A stretch of 64,000 nt of DNA from Leptodactylus fallax. Lineage: Eukaryota > Chordata > Amphibia > Anura > Leptodactylidae. The DNA is taken from contig CAMRHE010000011.1 in NCBI GenBank assembly GCA_947044405.1, positions 6,802,501 to 6,866,500 on the forward strand. Reading direction: 5' to 3'. Position numbers and translations under genes: made by a program. This document shows, piece by piece, positions 11,085-21,959 of the stretch; within the stretch, counting starts at the first letter, position 1, and each line of letters begins with the position of its first letter. The notes beneath the pieces were generated by a model, which searched no databases, was not told the origin of the DNA, and saw only the letters and a program-made list of their open reading frames with translations.

Positions 11085-14000
11085 GTAGCTGAATGGGAAG
11101 GGACTCAATATTCCCTTCAAACGCTCTCTTTTGTGTAAGGAATCTAAGGTGCTTAAGGCTGCCATCCTATTGGTCCAGGAAACCTATGTTTGTGATAAGA
11201 ATCCACCTGGAATTTTCCATACTGACTTTCCAATAACGGTGCAATCTTCATTCAAGAAAAAAGCTAGAGGAGTACTAATTGCTTTTAGATCTTCATAGTT
11301 CATTTATAGATCCTCAAAGTAGATTTATTATTGTGTCTTGTACTATTAACAATTTACAAACATACAGTGATAAACGTGCATGCCCCAAAAACGAAACAAC
11401 GCTCATTTATGACAAAGCTTCTTAAGAGGATCCCTTTTGAAAAGAGTTGCTTTGATTATTGGTGGCAATTTTAATGCCATTAATCATCCCCAAATGGACA
11501 CTACTGCTAACTCCCACTGCTGAGCCTTCACTTTAAACTTACTTATCTGGAACAACTCACTATGATATCTGGAGATTACAACACTCTTCAGAAAGGGTGG
11601 AAGCTACTACTATTAGCATTATTAGCTGGTCAGACTACGCTCCCATCACACTACTCTGTCTGAGAGCTTTCCCAAAACTAGTGACTTTGTTTGGCGAGCA
11701 AACACCTATATCCTGGCACATGATCAATATCATAAAGAGATAGAAGTGGAATTGAAAGATTTATTTCAAATCAACGACAAACCTGAAGTTTTGTCATTTA
11801 CCTTGTGGAATGCCCACAAGGCATTCATCAGGGGAACGCTCATTAAGATGGGTAGTAAAATTAAGAAAATTAGAGAAGCTGAGATTGTTGAAGCTACAAA
11901 CAGAATTAGATCCTTGGAGAGGCAGAATAAATCTTCCCATGCCTTTTCCCTCAAAACCGTGCTTGATAATGAGAAATTACGCTTATGTAATTTGCTTTTT
12001 CAGAAATATGAAGCTTCGTTTCACAAATCTAAATGTAAATTCTATGCTCAAGATAACAAGGCAGGCAATTTACTTGCCAAAAGATTGAAACAGAGAGCTC
12101 AAAAACAAGGATTGCTTCTCTTATACACCCTACCAGCAAACAAAATGTTTTAACACCTAGAGGTATTTCCAATACATTTAGACATTATAATAATAATTTG
12201 TACAATCTATGTGAAAATCCATTGATCAATCAACCAACTGATTCCCAAACAAAGTTAACCTTCCTCAATTGTCCCCAGATCTGCTGAACTCCTTAAATTC
12301 TGCTATCAGCTCCCCTGAAATACTCGCCATTATCAAAACCATCCCCCCAATAAAACTCCTGGCCCAGATGGCCTACCTAATGCTTACTATCGTAAATTCT
12401 CCCCTATTGTATTCACTTTTCAAAACAGCAGCGTCAGGTGAATAATTCCCTAAGGAAATGTGTACTACATTGTTACCATCCCTAAGCCTGGGAAGAGCTT
12501 TGATAAACTTATTCCAAGCTTCTAGAGGGCACGTTTAATGAATATTATCCCTACCCTTATTAAAGATTACAAAATGGGCTTTGTATCTGGTAGAAAGGCT
12601 TCTGAAACACCAAAAGATTAATTTCCCTCATGCAGCATTGTGAACACCTGAAAATCCCCTCCACTTTCCATACAGTTGATGCCGAGAAGGTGTTCAATAT
12701 GAAAGAATTGTAAAAACTTTGGTTTTACAGGACACTTTTATTCAGCTATCAAAGCCCTTTATTCTAATCCAGCCACCAAGGTAATTGTTAATGGTACTCT
12801 CTCACAGGAACTTGCCATCACTAATAGCCCAAGGCAATGATGCCCCCTTTCTCCGCTATTTTTTATTCTTTCCATAGAACCTTTATCAGAGAGTTTTAGA
12901 ATAAAACCCCAGATTAAAGGAGTTTTTCTAGGTTCCCACAAACATAAACTCGCTCTTTTCGCTCTTTTCGCTCTTTTCGCAGACAATATCATCCTAATCA
13001 ACCCGGAGAACCCCCTTAAAAGCTAAATTCCATTTAGATTGGAAACATACCACTGTCAAGTATTTAGGGACCCACTCATAGCTGGGTGGGATGGACATAT
13101 TTAAAATGCTCATCTTACCTAAATTCCTGTACTTATTTATAAGAATTCCTTTTTTAGAATGCCATCTACTTTCTTTACGCAAGCCACTGCTTTACTCAGA
13201 TCATTTATATGGTCTAACAAAAAACCTAGAACTGCAGTCTCTACAATGGTTCTGCACAAAAAAGCAGATGGCCTTGGCATTCTGAGCTTATAAAACTACT
13301 ATTTATGCTTGCATACGCGTTCAATTTACCCATTGGTTAAACAATTCCAATGACAAGATCTGGTTGAACATTTAGAGATGGGGCAACAGGCGATTCTTTT
13401 TATGAACATGCTTACTGTCTCGTTTGTGGGAACTTGACCCACCCCCATCCCACTACACAGTTATCAAGACCTCTGATTGGACTTGGAATTACCTACTAGT
13501 TGGTAGGTAAGCTGGGAGAGACATCCAATTCCCATTGCGGAATTTTCCTTTTGATTTTCTAGAATTTAACTTATTAGATCTGGATATTCTTTTTGGAAAA
13601 CATTAGGCATTCAGGATTTACTAGGACTGAGTGGCATGCTTAACGTTCAGTCCTTGCTCAAAAGTGCAACCTCAAGCCTAAAGACTTGTACAACTTCCTT
13701 AGGGTTAAAGATATTCTCAATAAAAAATCTTATAGGGAGTGTATATTCAATGCAAAGATCCTATCCTTTTTCAACCTATTGTCTAAACTCAAAGGCATAA
13801 CTTTCTTCGATAATACATTAGGAGAAAATTTAGATATTAGGAAAACTTTTATATGGCGCACTGGGAAAGAAATTTATCTTTTCAATTCTCTCTACTACAT
13901 TGACGCTCCACTTTTCAAATGTTTCATTCCCTTTTCAGATGTGTTACAAACCAATAAACTCTTATCAAAACCTATTTAAGGTAGAACTTTACTCCTACAC

Positions 14001-14150
14001 ACCCACCTCCATAACATCTATTGTGACTTTTCCACCATGTGTTGGCATAGTTGTGGACACAACGGTTCATTATTTCATATATTATGGGACTGTGCTCAGA
14101 TTAAACCATTGTGGATAGCCACAGAGGTGATATTGAGTCTATTGTAACCT
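11085..14150 (+). pseudogene. LINE ORF2 relic (endonuclease-RT)
   Basis: The endonuclease begins GLNIPFKRSLLC and keeps the catalytic Glu context (VQETYV). However, GDFN has become GGNFNA near 11465 and SDHA has become SDYAP near 11630, so two active-site residues appear lost. After a linker with LWNAHKAFIRGT, the RT has SPGPDGLPNAYY near 12350 and a catalytic FADN instead of YADD near 12975. A stretch between the YADD block and the 'YLG' block is shorter than in the copy at 53744-55510. A C-terminal Cys/His motif, CWHSCGHNGSLFHILWDC, lies at about 14040-14094. Multiple frameshifts. Confidence 0.8.
12950..12981 (+). repeat. Short triplicated 10-bp motif in LINE RT
   Basis: GCTCTTTTC is repeated three times in direct tandem immediately before the catalytic FADN codons. 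It adds about 20 bp relative to related LINE copies and looks like slippage in a dead gene. Confidence 0.6.
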
Positions 14151-14644
14151 TTAAGATCATCCTAAATACCAGAAGACTGTAGTAGCTTGTCTACTGATGT
14201 CCACCAAATTAGTAATAACTAGATATTGGAAACAAAATATACAACCCCATAACTAAGACGTTATTGCCACCATAAATGTGACTTGCATCTGTGAACAGAC
14301 CACCAAGGCCATCTCCAACCAAGGAGGATATTATCCCCTTTTCAAATGGGTTTGGAATTTATGGTTAACCAGTCCCTACTATTTTGAATAACATGTTACG
14401 TGGCCTCTGGATACGTGCACACTTATTGTAATTCTCTACTTTATTGGGTTTCCATGTAGTACCTCATAACATTAATACTATTTGTCTCAATATGGGATTT
14501 ATGCCAATTGTTCTTGTCTGTAATCTGTTATTAATCCTCTGTTTTGATGTAATAACACTTGTATATCTTGAGTGTATTTACAGTTTTGTAACTAATGTCT
14601 TTTGTAAAATATTAAAACTCAATAAAAGATTTTGAAAAAAAAAT

Positions 14645-15389
14645 TGTGAGAAGGTGATAGGCAGAGTACTGGAGTCTCACTATATAGTCCTAGGCCTCAT
14701 TACTGGCCCATAAAGGCCTACAGAGCCTGCACTTCAGTGTAGACCCTGGAAGAGAGTGGAGGTGCCTGGGCCTGTCTGGAGGTTAGAGTCTGGTGAGACC
14801 TGTGTCTGATTGCCGTTTTGTTTTGTTCGTGTGGCTGGAGCAAGCCGCATGTATAGTTAGGTTTGTTTCTGTTTAGTTAGAAGCTCAGATGAGCAGGATT
14901 TTGTTTTCTCATTTTTGTCTGAAGTTAAAGGGGTATTCCCATGACCATAATCATTTTTAAATTTACATTAAATTAGACAATTAAAAATTAAACATTTTTG
15001 CAAATATAAGTAATTAAACATTTTGCAGAGTTTTAAAGATTTTCTCTAAATGTCTTGTGGTCACGAGCTGTTGTCTTGATCGGTTGCCAGTGGATACGAC
15101 CATGAATGCAGGATCTTTCTAAGGTCAGAAAGTCATCCATGATTTCCTTATTGTGGCTGGAATATCTTCTGATACATGTAGTGCCCCTGCCTGGTAAACT
15201 AGCTACAATAAGAAAATCATGGCTGGGTTCCTGACAAGTTCCAGACCATAGAAAGTTTCTGCATACGTGGTCGTATCCATTGGCAACCGGTCAAGACATT
15301 TAAAATAAACCTGTGTTGCACGAGACTTTGTGTCCCTGTCTATGACTGGTTGGGTCCGCACCACGGCTGCTACCGAGCTACCTCCCTCA
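14645..15389 (+). repeat. Gypsy-type LTR, copy 2, split by a MITE
   Basis: It begins TGTGAGAAGGTGATAGGCAG and ends CTACCTCCCTCA, and is colinear with 2636-3095 outside the insertion at 14926-15303. It sits directly in the A-rich tail of the upstream LINE. No internal retrotransposon sequence follows, so it is best read as a solo LTR. I did not find a convincing target-site duplication because both flanks are A/T runs. Confidence 0.65.
14926..15303. mobile_element. Palindromic MITE inserted in LTR copy 2
   Basis: Starting at TTAAAGGGGTATTCCCATGA and ending near a second TTAA, this segment is missing from LTR copy 1. Inside it, 15073-15155 and the reverse complement of 15205-15300 match closely (shared 'CGGTTGCCA', 'GGATACGACCA', 'CATGATTT'), so the element is a long imperfect hairpin. 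The expected mirrored end is absent, suggesting one-sided truncation. Non-coding. Confidence 0.55.
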
Positions 15390-15424
15390 TAAAATAAATA
15401 AATAAATAAATAAATAAATAAAAA
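15390..15424 (+). repeat. (TAAA)n microsatellite
   Basis: About eight AAAT/TAAA units follow directly after the end of LTR copy 2. Confidence 0.9.
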
Positions 15425-15519
15425 CAATATATAAAAAGCCACAAAAAATTATCCCTTTATGGGAGAAAACATGAACTCAAAATGTTTTTAGTCTTTTTGA
15501 TGCCAACAATGGCACCAAC

Positions 15520-15855
15520 AGAGTGCTATTGTGGAATGTGAGGGACCAAGCAGCAGCATATGTCTGGCTGAGTAGTGGTGGCTGTGACAACATGTGTGGC
15601 AGAGTGGTAGGGCATAATATGATGGATCAGGCAACTGGACATGTCTGGTTGAGTGGTGGCAGTGGTGATAGCTGTGGCAATATGTTTGGCAGGGCATAAT
15701 ATGATGGATCAGGCCACAGCACATGTCTGGCTGAGTAGTGGCAGTGGTGGCAGGTGTGGCAACATGTGTGGCAGTGCATTAGGGCAGAATATGATAGATT
15801 GGGCTGCAGGACATGTCTGGCTGAGTGGTGGCAGTGGTGGTAGCTGTTTAGGAGT
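15520..15855 (+). repeat. Minisatellite, about 105-115-bp units
   Basis: Three to four imperfect direct repeats share ACATGTCTGGCTGAGT, then GTGGCAGTGGTGG, then a GGCATAATATGATGGATCAG-like block. Units vary by several substitutions and small indels. Apparent open frames on the minus strand here (His/Cys/Leu-rich) simply translate the repeat and carry no gene. Confidence 0.75.
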
Positions 15856-15899
15856 AGCAGGCAGCAGCAATACAATAAATGGAGCATGATGATAGTGGA

Positions 15900-16500
15900 A
15901 CAGTAATACCACTACTCCGAGGCATCAGCCAGAGGTTTTAAAAAATCCATGCCAGATTCTTTTTGACGAAAGTAAATTTTTAATGCTAGTGGTGTACAGG
16001 TCCATCTTTTTAGATGTTTAGAACCAGCAGCACTGAACACCCTCTTGGCCATTATGATTGAGGATAGAAAAGATTAAACTTGAACAAGCTCCTTCCACTG
16101 CTCTAACGTATTGGAACAAAATTCAATGAGGTCAGAGTTATCTGCTGTAATATAGGTGCATTCCAGGTACAACTGTACTTGCTGATGCAGCCGGTGGGTG
16201 TCAGTTGCCTGTTGTGGCTCCAGTTGGCGCTACAAGATGAAAAATTTCTATTTCATCATCTTCGAGCTGTGGCACTGAAAGAGGAGGTGCAACGCTGTCT
16301 GAGTGAGCTGAACTGGAAGTGGGCAGAGGCCACCTGTTTATGTGTGTGACTGGCACTTGCAGTGGTCTCCCTAAATGCTATGGTAAGTTGGGTATACAGC
16401 CTAAACTGATAATGTTCTAATTTTTCTTTTTTTATTGGGAAGCAGGGAAGATGTCCCTCATTTTGTCTTTATAGCGAGGGTCTAAGACCACTGGCATCCA
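15900..16500 (-). pseudogene. hAT transposase C-terminal relic
   Basis: On the minus strand, 16497-16443 reads VVLDPRYKDKMRDIFPAS, the 'LDPRxKD' block of hAT transposases. About 400 bp later (16043-16021) comes AKRVFSAAGS followed by a basic stretch, matching the C-terminal hAT dimerisation motif. The order and spacing fit the superfamily. Frameshifts and stops separate the two blocks. The intact enzyme would excise and insert elements that leave 8-bp duplications. Terminal repeats of the parent element were not identified. Confidence 0.6.
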
Positions 16501-16522
16501 GTACACAGACCTATTCCCTATT

Positions 16523-17230
16523 TCTTTGCTGCAGACCAGGACCAGAACAAGAATTGTGCTAACAGCTGTCCATTCATCATGGACGACTCACCAACCTCTA
16601 AAATGCATCAGATATGTCTTCTGGAGACATCCTTCTCCACTCCGACATCTTGAAGGTGATCACCAATCATGTCCAAGCTGGTCTATGTCTCCCTCCTCGG
16701 CCACAGCTAAGATGGCGCAGCCCCCCATGCTCACCCACACTGCTGGCACATCACCTTCTTTGAATAGGAGTTCAGATGATACCGCTTCCTCACAAACCTC
16801 CTTGCTGGAGGAGCTCAATACCCCCTCAATGAGAGTAAAACAAAGGCAAAGACATCAAGACTCCAATGGCTTAGATATGGTGAGTGAGGTTTCATTTCTT
16901 AATCTATATGCTCCAAATACAAAGCAGCACAACTTTTTGAAAAAAATTTTCAAGAAAGAGGTGCTTTGGTCATTGGTGGCAAATTTAATACCATCACATA
17001 CACCACACCTCTACCAGACGTGGCACATGCTCTCGCATAGATGCAATTTTGATTGATAAATCTCTGCTAGACAGAGTTGGTAAATTCTTTTATTCTAGCA
17101 CATAATCAATGTTGCAAAGATATAACAAAGGAATTAGAAGAATACTTCCGAATTTTCACACCGCCAAGGTTAATGCGTTTACTTTATGGAACCCTCACAA
17201 GGCATTTATTAGGGTGACTTGCACAGGCTA
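16523..17230 (+). mobile_element. L1/Tx1 LINE fragment, internally deleted
   Basis: This piece carries a LINE 5' region with the ORF1 start (AAGATGGCGCAGCCCCC near 16710, like the one at about 9847). It then jumps to an endonuclease block, NLYAPNTKQHNFLKKIFKK (about 16902-16960), and later to a block whose DNA (TTTATGGAACCCTCACAAGG) matches the LWNxHKAFIRG segment of the other copies. Most of ORF1, much of the endonuclease and all RT are missing. It abuts the tandem array that begins near 17215. Confidence 0.65.
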
Positions 17231-17307
17231 AACTGCATATTGGGTTAACAACAAAAAAATGCTTAAATAAATATTTTTTTTAGATTAGATAAGGTTGCAA
17301 TACTGTA

Positions 17308-18854
17308 CAGTCATGGCCAAAAGTTTTGAGAATGATACAAATATTAATTTTTACAAAGTCTACTGCTTCAGTTTTTCTAATGGCAATTTGCATATACTCC
17401 AGAATGTTATAAAGAGTGATCAGCTTAACAGCAATTACTTGCAAAGTCAATATTTGCCTATAAAAATGAACTTTATCCCCCAAAACACATTTCAACATCA
17501 TTGCAGCCCTGCCTTAAAAGGACCACCTAACATCGTTTCAGTGATTGCTCCATTAACACAGGTGTGGGTGTTGATGAGGACAGGGCTGGAGATCAATCTG
17601 TCATGATTAAGTAAGAATGACACCACTGGACACTTTAAAAGGAGGCTGGTGCTTGCCATCATTGTTTCTCTTCTGTTAACCATGGTTATCTCTAAAGAAA
17701 CATGTGCAGTCATCATTGCACTGCACAAAAATGGCCTAACTGGGAAGAGTATTGCAGCTAGAAAGATTGCACCTCAGTCAACAATCTATCGCATCATCAA
17801 GAACTTCAAGGAGAGAGGTTCCATTGGTGCCAAAAAGGCTCCAGGGCGCCCAAGAAAGACCAGCAAGCGGCAGGACCGTCTCTTAAAAGTGTTTCAGCTG
17901 CGGGATCGGGCTACCAGCAGTGCAGAGTTTGCTGAGGAATGGGAGCAGGCAGGTGTGAGTGCATCTGCACGCACTGTGAGGCGGAGACTCTTGGAGCAAG
18001 GCCTGGTCTCAAGGAGGGCAGCAAAGAAGCCACTTCTCTCCAGAAAAAACATCAGGGACAGACTGATATTCTGCAAAAGGTACAGGGAGTGGACTGCTGA
18101 GGACTGGGGTAAAGTCATTTTCTCTGATGAATCCCCTTTTGATTGTTTGGAACATCTGGAAAACAGCTTATTCGGAGAAGAAGAGGTGAGCGCTACCACC
18201 AGTCTTGTCTCAAGCATCCTGAAACCATTCATGTGTGGGGTTGCTTCTCAGCCAAGGGAATCGGCTCTCTCACAGTCTTGCCTAAAAACACAGCCATGAA
18301 TAAAGAATGGTACCAGAATGTCCTCCAAGAGCAACTTCTCCCAACCGTCCAAGAGCAGTTTGGCGCTCAACAATGCCTTTTCCAGCATGATGGAGCACCT
18401 TGCCATAAAGCAAAGGTGATAAGTAAATGGCTCAGGGAACAAAACATAGAGATTTTGGGTCCATGGCCTGGAAACTCCCCAGATCTTAATCCCATTGAGA
18501 ACTTGTGGTCAATCATCAAGAGACAAACAAAAACCAACAAATACAGACAAAATTAAAGCATTGATTCTGCAAGAATGGACTGCTATCAGTCAGGATTTGG
18601 TCCAGAAGTTGATTGAGAGCATGCCAGGGAGAATTGCAGAGGTCCTGAAGAAGAATGGTCAACACTGCAAATATTGACTTGCTGCATTAACTCATTCTAA
18701 CTGTCAATATAAGCTTCTGTTACTCATAATATGAATGCAATTATATTTCTGTATGTGATAAAAACATCTGACAAACACACATAAAAACCAGAGGGCAGCA
18801 GATCATGTGAAAATATAATATTTGTGTCATTCTCAAAACTTTTGGCCATGACTG
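17308..18854 (+). mobile_element. Tc1-like element, DD35E type, defective
   Basis: It is bounded by TA at 17306-17307 and 18855-18856. The left end is CAGTCATGGCCAAAAGTTTT, and the right end is its inverted match. The inverted ends extend at least 37 bp (through GAGAATGATACAAATATT). It lies inside unit C of the tandem array, so it is younger than the array. One defective transposase gene is inside. Confidence 0.9.
17682..18677 (+). pseudogene. Tc1-family transposase (DD35E), frameshifted
   Basis: The start MVISKETCAV (17682) is preferred over an upstream in-frame Met because Tc1 proteins begin just before the first HTH. Two HTH regions follow (TGKSIAARKI; SASARTVRRRLLEQG) with a GRPRK hook between them. 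The catalytic domain has FSDES, then QHDGAPCHKA, then DLNPIENLW. Counting from the Asp in HDGAP to the Glu in PIEN gives 35 intervening residues. Frame breaks lie near 18135 and 18530, and a small deletion lies near 18210. The enzyme would cut at the TIRs and insert at TA. Literature describes DD35E families (Traveler and others). Which one this is remains open. Confidence 0.85.
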
Positions 18855-19639
18855 TATATTTTACACAGAAAAACATGCTTAAGAAATTTGATTTTTTTTT
18901 TCAGATTAACAATACTCTGTCACACTGTTTAGTTGGTGAACAGAGTAGAAAATAAAAAACATTAAATAACAAGAATTTTTTTTCAGATTTGCAAAGGCTA
19001 AACCGTATATTGGGTAAATTGAACAAAAAATGTTGAAATTATTTTTTTTTATTAGCGAAGACTGCAATACTGTTTATATGCAAAGCAAAAAAAAAAATAT
19101 TTGATTTTTTTTAGATCAACAACACTGTCACACTGTATTAGGTGAGCAGAGCAGCAAATAAAAAATAAAATTAAATAACGAGTTTTTTTAGATTAGTGCT
19201 AGAATGAATATTGGGTAAACATAAAAAAAACACTTATTTAACAGACTCTTTTTCAGATTTGTGAAGGCTAAATTTTATATTGGGTGAACTGAACACAAGA
19301 AAGTAATGCTTAAATAATAGAGATTGTTTTCTTAAATTAGTGGAGTCTGCAATACTGTATACTATATAAAAAAAGCTTAAGAAATAATTTAAATATTTTT
19401 TCCATATTTTTTCCATATTAACAACACTCTATCACACTATTTATTTGTTGAGAAAAATAGAAAAAAAAAAAACAAAAAAAGAAAAACATTAAATCCATTT
19501 CAGATTAGCACAGGCTAGACTGTATAATGGGTGAACAACAAAAAAAACTCTTAAATAACAGACTTTTTTTCAGATCTGTGCAGGCTACACTCTATATTGG
19601 GTGAACTGAACAAAAAAAATCCACTAATCTAAGGAAATT

Positions 19640-20158
19640 GTCATCTACAGATTCAACTGATCTTCGATTTGGCAAACTAAAGTAATTTCCCAATAAACCA
19701 CTTCAACACAACATAATGACATATTAACACAATTCTTGAGAGGCTGTAATTCACATATTTTCCATTCCCATAGATTGGACACATGTAGGCTCAAATAAGG
19801 TTACTTAAATAATTCAATAGGCAATTGCCAAAAAAAAAAACCTGACAGTGGGTATATGGTTAGTAGGGGACCCCCGATACCTAGGGAACCATGTAGTTGT
19901 TTCGGTTGCATGGTAGGTAACATGGCCCCTGCTCACAACAATTAAGGATGGGTTCACACTAGTGCTTGATTTCCATTCAGGGTTTTCGTCCCTGAATCCA
20001 CTTAAAAAATGCAGAGAGAAAATCCTGCAAGCATTCTGCCTTTTTCGTGCGGAAACCCGGCGGACCCCATTATAGTCTATGAGGTCTACGGTTGTGAACC
20101 TAGTGTAAGGTATGTCCAATGTCATTGTTTTTATGCCATGACTACTCCTTATTTTTGA
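19640..20158. other. Non-coding; short repeat at 19945-20120
   Basis: No gene. The block 19945-20120 starts GGTTCACACTAGTGC and ends GTGAACCTAGTGTAAGG, so its ends contain related inverted and direct motifs. It resembles a small dispersed repeat found next to other elements here. Family not assigned. Confidence 0.4.
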
Positions 20159-20225
20159 CTAGTAGAATACCTACGGCTTCGCTCGCGGAAAATATGTTGA
20201 ATTGTTGGTTATGCTAGCTAAAGTA

Positions 20226-21838
20226 CAGTCATATGAAAAAGTTTGGGCACCCCTATTAATCTTAATCATTTTAGTTCTAAATATTTGGGTGTTTGCAACA
20301 GCCATTCAATTTGATATATCTAATAACTGATGGACACAGTAATATTTCAGGATTGAAATGAGGTTTATTGTACTAACAGAAAATGTGCAAATGCATTAAA
20401 CCAAAATTTGACCGGTGCAAAAATTTGGGTACCCTATAATTTTATTGATTTGAATACTCCTAACTACTTTTACTGACTTACTGAAGCACAAAATTGGTTT
20501 TGTAACCCACTGAGCTTTGAACATCATAGTCAGGTGTATCCAATCATGAGAAAAGGTATTTAAGGTGGCCAATTGCAAGTTGTTCTCCTATTTGAATGTC
20601 CTCTGAAGAGTGGCATCATGGGCTCCTCAAAACAACCTCAAATGATCTGAAAACAAAGATTGTTCAACATAGTTGTTCAGGGGAAGGATACAAAAGTTGT
20701 CTCAGAGATTTAACCTGCAGTTTCCACTGTGAGGAACATAGTAAGGAAATGGAAGACCACAGGGACAGTTCTTGTTAAGCCCAGAAGTGGCAGGCCAAGA
20801 AAAATATCAGAAAGGCAGAGAAGAAGAATGGTGAGAACAGTCAAGGACAATCCACAGACCACCCCAAAGAGCGCAGCATCATTTGCTGCAGATGGTGTCA
20901 CTGTGCACGGCAACAATACAGCACACTTTGCACAAGGAGAAGCTGTATGGGAGAGTGATGCGAAAGAAGCCGTTTCTGAAAGCACGCCACAAACAGAGTC
21001 GCCTGAGGTATGCAAAAGCACATTTGGACAAGCCAGCCATTTTGGAAGAAGGTCCTGTGGACTGATGAAACAAAGATTGAGTTGTTTGGTCATACAAAAA
21101 GGCGATGCATGGCGCAAAAAACACAGCATTCCAAGAAAAACACTTGCTACCCACTGTAAAATTTGGTGGAGGTTCCATCATGCTTTGGGGCTGTGTGGCC
21201 AATGCCGGCACCGGGAATCTTGTTAAAGTTGAGGGCGCATGGATTCAACCAGTATCAGCAGATTCTTGAGAATAATGTACAAGAATCAGTGACGAATTTG
21301 AAGTTACGCCGTGGATGGATATTTCAGCAAGACAATGATCCAAAACACAGCTCCAAATCTACCAGGCATTCATGCAGAGGAACAATTACAATGTTCTGGA
21401 ATGGCCACCCAGCCCCAGACCTGAATATCATTGAACATCTGTGGGATAATTTGAAGCGGGCGCCATGCCGGCGACCATCAAACTTAACTGAACTGGAATT
21501 GTTTTGTAAAGAGGAATGGTCAAAATACCTCATCCAGGATCCAGGAACTGATTAAAAGCTACAGGAAGCGACTAGAGGCTGTTATTTTTGCAAAGGGGAG
21601 CTACTAAATATTAATGTCACTTTTCTGTTGAGGTGCCCATACTTTTGCACCGGTCAAATTTTGGTTTAATGCATATTGCACATTTTCTGTTAGTACAAAA
21701 ACCCATTTCAATCCTGAAATATTACTGTGTCCATCAGTTATTAGTATATCAAATTGAAATGGCTGTTGCAAACACCCAAATATTTAGAACTAAAAATGAT
21801 TAAGATTATAGGGGTGCCCAAACTTTTTCATATGACTG
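20226..21838 (+). mobile_element. Tc1-like element (CAGTCATATGAAAAAG family), copy 1
   Basis: TA at 20224-20225 and 21839-21840 flank inverted ends beginning CAGTCATATGAAAAAGTTTG. A second sequence block, 'AAATTTGACCGGTGCAAAAA', recurs inverted near 21650, so the terminal repeats are about 190-200 bp with inner and outer motifs. The element sits in the 3' non-coding part of Helitron A. It is nearly the same sequence as 56619-58248. Confidence 0.9.
20618..21614 (+). pseudogene. Tc1 transposase, many frameshifts
   Basis: It begins with ATG at 20618 (MGSSKQ by comparison with the other copy). Fragments in three frames read SNDLKTKIVQHSCSGEGY, NIVRKWKTTGTVLVKPRSGR and [19 protein letters not shown], then PDLNIIEHLW. 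They cover both HTH regions, the GRPRK hook and the DDE domain. At least six indels break the frame, for example near 20632, 20695, 20865 and 21050. It cannot make an active protein. Confidence 0.85.
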
Positions 21839-21959
21839 TAAAATTTTCAGTTTCACACTGAAATTTACATTTTCAGAGTGCTACAGTAAATCTTTTTTTT
21901 CCACTTGAAATTTTTCTTATTATTTTCGCTTATTTGTCGTAACATTGATGTGAACAACA

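Larger units (their letters stand above)
9840..14640 (+). mobile_element. L1/Tx1-type LINE, decayed
   Basis: A plus-strand LINE with ORF1 remains, an endonuclease, a reverse transcriptase, a C-terminal Cys/His motif and a 3' end reading CTCAATAAAAGATTTTG followed by an A run. Protein blocks are colinear with the better copy at 51114-55539. The beginning (CAAAGATGGCACAGCCC) also matches the LINE fragment at about 16708. Many frameshifts, stops and deletions make it inactive. A gypsy LTR (14645-15389) was later inserted in its A-rich tail. Confidence 0.85.
17215..19625 (+). repeat. Three-monomer tandem array, interrupted by a Tc1 element
   Basis: Outside the Tc1 element at 17308-18854 the DNA consists of three alternating AT-rich units of about 60-90 bp. 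Unit A carries 'AACAACACTCTGTCACACTG'-type sequence. Unit B carries AGGCTAAACTGTATATTGGG-type sequence. Unit C carries TTAGCGAAGACTGCAATACTG-type sequence. The visible order is B, C, [Tc1], A, B, C, A, B, B, C, A, B, B. Each unit starts with a T-run and ends with an A-rich stretch containing CTTAAATAA or ATTAAATAAC. Divergence between copies is substantial. Confidence 0.7.

Noticed and set aside
15488..15912. Cys/His-rich minus-strand frames as zinc-finger proteins
   Set aside because: They are translations of the 105-115-bp minisatellite. The Cys and His pattern follows the DNA repeat and does not match any finger spacing.
17215..19625. Tandem array as a CRISPR array
   Set aside because: Units are contiguous, AT-rich and of three alternating types without unique spacers, and the DNA is eukaryotic.
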